Under the pieces are notes generated by a model that did no database searches, was not told the origin of the DNA, and saw nothing but the letters and a program-made list of their open reading frames with translations. A program made the translations under genes and the position numbers. This document shows, piece by piece, positions 5,648 to 7,688 of a stretch of 7,688 nucleotides of DNA. Source of the DNA: UBA6770 sp965661115. GTDB lineage: Bacteria > Bacteroidota > Bacteroidia > Flavobacteriales_G > Salibacteraceae. The stretch lies in assembly GCA_965661115.1 (NCBI GenBank), contig CBFICO010000115.1, forward strand, positions 1 through 7,688, read 5' to 3'. Positions within the stretch are counted from its first letter, which is position 1; each line of letters opens with the position of its first letter.

Positions 5648-6926
5648 TGAGAGGAGTTTTTAGCATACTTTTCCTTTGCTCCACTCTACTCTCTGTGGCA
5701 CAGTCTGAGTTTTTTATAGCTGACTTCACTAGTAAAGATTCGTCAAAAGTTAAAGCCGGAGTTTGGGTTGAACAATCATTCAATTCCAATGTAATTAACA
5801 ATTCGGTGCTGTTTAACGTTGCCTTAAAAAATGGCCCTACTTATCAATCAATGCAAAACATGAAACCAAGACTAACCAACTCAAATAGCGCTGGTTATAT
5901 TGGAACAGAGCGTTTATTTGCTTCCTTCGATATCAATAACAATAAAGATTCGGTTATAACAAACGGTTGGGTTTCTGTTTACACCGACCGACAAGTGTCG
6001 GCTAGATTTGGTGAAGATGCCTTGCGTTTAATAGCCTTTGGTAACCGCGAGTTAGCCGGTGAAAAGGCAATGATTGACAACCTGAGCTTATTGTTACAGC
6101 AAACTACACACCTCCAATTTGGATACACTATTGAAAAAAATCAAAGCGTATTAGGTATTGCACCAAGTTTGGTGATTGGAAACAAGTACTTGAATTTAGA
6201 AAGTGAAGGAGGTTTTTTATATACCTCCCCTATCGGAGACAGCTTATACGCCGAAGCAGCAGGTTATATGTCTCAATCTGACACCTCTTCGTTGTTGGTT
6301 TTTGATCCTAATGGTGTTGGAGCGGCTCTTTCGTTTTTCTATACCGTCAATTTTGATTTATTCAAGAAAAATGAATACCAAGGAAAGCTTACAGCCGAAG
6401 TCAATAACCTAGGTTTTGTGGTTTGGAACAAAAACACACTCACCTATCACATAGACGGCAACTATGCTTGGGGTGGTTTTAAANNNNNNNNNNATTTGAC
6501 TTAAACGATTCTATAATCGACTTACAGCGCCCAAATGATGTTCAGACAAGCTTCATCGATAGAATTGAATTTGGGACTAGAAATCAAATTTTACCATTCA
6601 CATTATCATTACGGTACCAAGAACAATACAATGAAAAGGTATTCCTTACCTTCTTTCTGCAGCAGCGCTTTTTCTCGCAAGCCTTGCCATTTTTAGGAAT
6701 GAATCAGGAAATTAGAATGAACAAAACGGAAAAAAAGACCGCAGTTATGCTAAATTTTTTTGAATCAGTTGGTGGATACAACCTAATTGGTCTAGGAACT
6801 GGAATTTCTGTAATTAACAAGCAGATTGGTTTACGTTTGGGCACAAGAAATTTAATAGGATTGACCAACCCAGAATATTTTAGTGGATTTAACGTTCACC
6901 TTGGTTTTCAATACAAGTTTTATTAA
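5647..6926 (+). CDS. Outer membrane beta-barrel protein, probable DUF5723 family (interrupted by assembly gap)
   Basis: The protein opens with a Sec signal peptide, MRGVFSILFLCSTLLSVAQ, with likely cleavage after SVA (18/19). Alternating polar/hydrophobic strands typical of an outer membrane barrel follow. Segments that recall DUF5723 proteins are RLIAFGNRELAG near 127-138, NNLGFVVWNKNTLTYHIDGNYAWGGF before the gap, and a C-terminal block with GTRNLIGLTNPEYFSGFNVHLGFQYKFY. The final aromatic residue (Tyr) fits the barrel-assembly signal. There are 279 codons before the N run and 143 after it, and both sides read well in different frames: a true gap length of 2 modulo 3 (for example 8 or 11 nt instead of 10) restores one gene of about 425 residues. 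The ATG-led stretch at 6684-6926 is simply the 3' end of this gene. DUF5723 proteins have no established role. The gene sits between a coupled lipoprotein and a flippase. Confidence 0.78.
6484..6493. other. Assembly gap (10 N) inside the outer membrane protein gene
   Basis: Ten undetermined bases interrupt the coding sequence. The reading frame on the right side is offset from that on the left if the run is counted literally, so ten is likely a placeholder rather than the measured length. Confidence 0.97.
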
Positions 6927-6939
6927 TCAAAGCTAATCG

Positions 6940-7688
6940 GTGCGCAAACAATTTTTGCTCAACATTATTTTTCTCATTGCACTCAATGTGTTTATAAAAC
7001 CATTTTGGATTTTAGGTATTGACCGAACCATTCAAAACACGGTAGGATCGGAAGAATACGGTTGGTACTTTGCGCTATTTGGGTTAAGTTTTTTGTTTAA
7101 TTCTGTTTTAGACCTAGGAGTTACCAATTTCAGCACATGGTCTATTGCTCGCAATCCAGGCTTTTTAAAAGTTGGCTACCAAAAACTAAGTAAACTCAAG
7201 CTGGGGCTAGGAGCCGTATACATTTCTATTACCTTAATTTTTGCCTTATTATCGGGGTATAAAAATGAAAGCATCATTTTGTTGATGTGGCTCTCTGTAA
7301 ATCAGTTTTTGTTAAGCTTTTTGATGTACCAGCGTTCAGTTTTGGCGGGCTTACAGATTTTTTGGTTGGATAGTATCTTCTCAGTGCTGGATAAAGCTTT
7401 ACTTATAGGGATTTGTTCCTATTTGTTATGGTTTTCAAACGTACTTCAATTTGAAATAATGTGGCTTGTTTATGCTCAATTTGGTGCTTATCTAACAGTT
7501 TCTATATTACTTCTGTTTGTAACAAGCTTCAAGCGAAAAACAACGATTGTAGATGCCGAGAATGCTATTCCGTTAAAAGTGTTACTTAAAAAAAGTTTAC
7601 CCTTTGCACTCATTGTTTTGTTTATGACCTTCTATTACCGCATTGATGCATTTATGATAGAGCGAATTTTGCAAGATGGTAAAGAACA
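6940..7688 (+). CDS. Wzx-type polysaccharide/oligosaccharide flippase, N-terminal part (runs off the right edge)
   Basis: The frame is open from GTG 6940 to the window end, giving 249 codons of a very hydrophobic protein. The N-terminus (MRKQFLLNIIFLIALNVFIKPFWILGIDRTIQNTVGSEEYGWYFAL) matches the flippase family of the MOP exporter superfamily as seen in Flavobacteriales, including the IKPFWILGIDR loop and the EEYGWYFALF segment where helix 2 starts. The visible part holds about six to seven membrane helices and ends in FYYRIDAFMIERIL, the conserved FxxRxDxxMI region near helix 7. Such proteins move lipid-linked glycans across the inner membrane. GTG 6940 is chosen because an in-frame TAA lies at 6934-6936 and the product begins exactly as relatives do. 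The start lies 13 nt after the outer membrane protein stop, so cotranscription is likely. About half the protein is missing to the right; no lesion is visible. Confidence 0.85.
   Translation, partial: MRKQFLLNIIFLIALNVFIKPFWILGIDRTIQNTVGSEEYGWYFALFGLSFLFNSVLDLGVTNFSTWSIARNPGFLKVGYQKLSKLKLGLGAVYISITLIFALLSGYKNESIILLMWLSVNQFLLSFLMYQRSVLAGLQIFWLDSIFSVLDKALLIGICSYLLWFSNVLQFEIMWLVYAQFGAYLTVSILLLFVTSFKRKTTIVDAENAIPLKVLLKKSLPFALIVLFMTFYYRIDAFMIERILQDGKE

Noticed and set aside
6203..6412. Plus-strand alternate-frame open stretch within the outer membrane protein gene
   Set aside because: The overlapping main frame carries the barrel-protein features; this frame shows no family likeness.
6684..6926. 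A separate small gene
   Set aside because: It is the 3' end of the outer membrane protein gene; coding similarity continues upstream in the same frame to the N run.
1..7688. CRISPR array, tRNA/rRNA, insertion sequence, toxin-antitoxin or phage defence genes
   Set aside because: No regularly spaced repeats, cloverleaf-like segments, transposase motifs, terminal inverted repeats or nuclease/ATPase defence motifs were seen on either strand.

Overview
The window reads as an AT-rich piece of a Bacteroidota genome, most likely from the Flavobacteriales side. The pointers are protein families typical of that phylum (a lipoprotein followed by a DUF5723-like outer membrane protein, a Flavobacteriales-type flippase N-terminus, and the phylum's own class III aminotransferase), no Shine-Dalgarno sequences ahead of starts, and several copies of the Bacteroidota -7 promoter element TAnnTTTG. 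Assignments come from reading motifs and from memory of the families; no search was run. The sequence is a draft, with a run of ten N inside a gene at 6484-6493.

Layout. Positions 1-112 hold no complete gene: a foldable stretch that may be the tail of an unseen upstream gene, then a rho-independent terminator. Next come a PLP-dependent class III aminotransferase (148-1320, GTG start) and a full-length but disrupted mechanosensitive channel gene of the MscS family (1396-2226) with two in-frame nonsense codons 24 nt apart. A strong terminator (2248-2275) closes this unit. A second plus-strand unit encodes a hotdog-fold acyl-CoA thioesterase (2313-2699) and a ZIP-family metal transporter, ZupT (2699-3505), joined by a one-base TAATG overlap. 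A small four-helix membrane protein of unknown function lies on the minus strand (3502-3957), and its stop overlaps the zupT stop. A third plus-strand unit runs off the right edge: a large lipoprotein (4037-5647), an outer membrane protein of probable DUF5723 type (5647-6926, interrupted by the N run), and the first 249 codons of a Wzx-like polysaccharide flippase (6940 to the edge).

How the genes work together. The left part is a mixture of housekeeping metabolism, osmotic protection (probably lost) and metal uptake with no obvious shared pathway. The right-hand unit is the only group that looks like a cooperating set: an anchored lipoprotein and an outer membrane barrel translated from overlapping frames, with a lipid-linked glycan flippase 13 nt downstream. 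I found no defence system, CRISPR array, RNA gene, insertion sequence or prophage signature. The points most worth a second look are the twin nonsense codons in mscS, the uncharacterised lipoprotein/outer membrane protein pair, and the very short leader in front of the aminotransferase.
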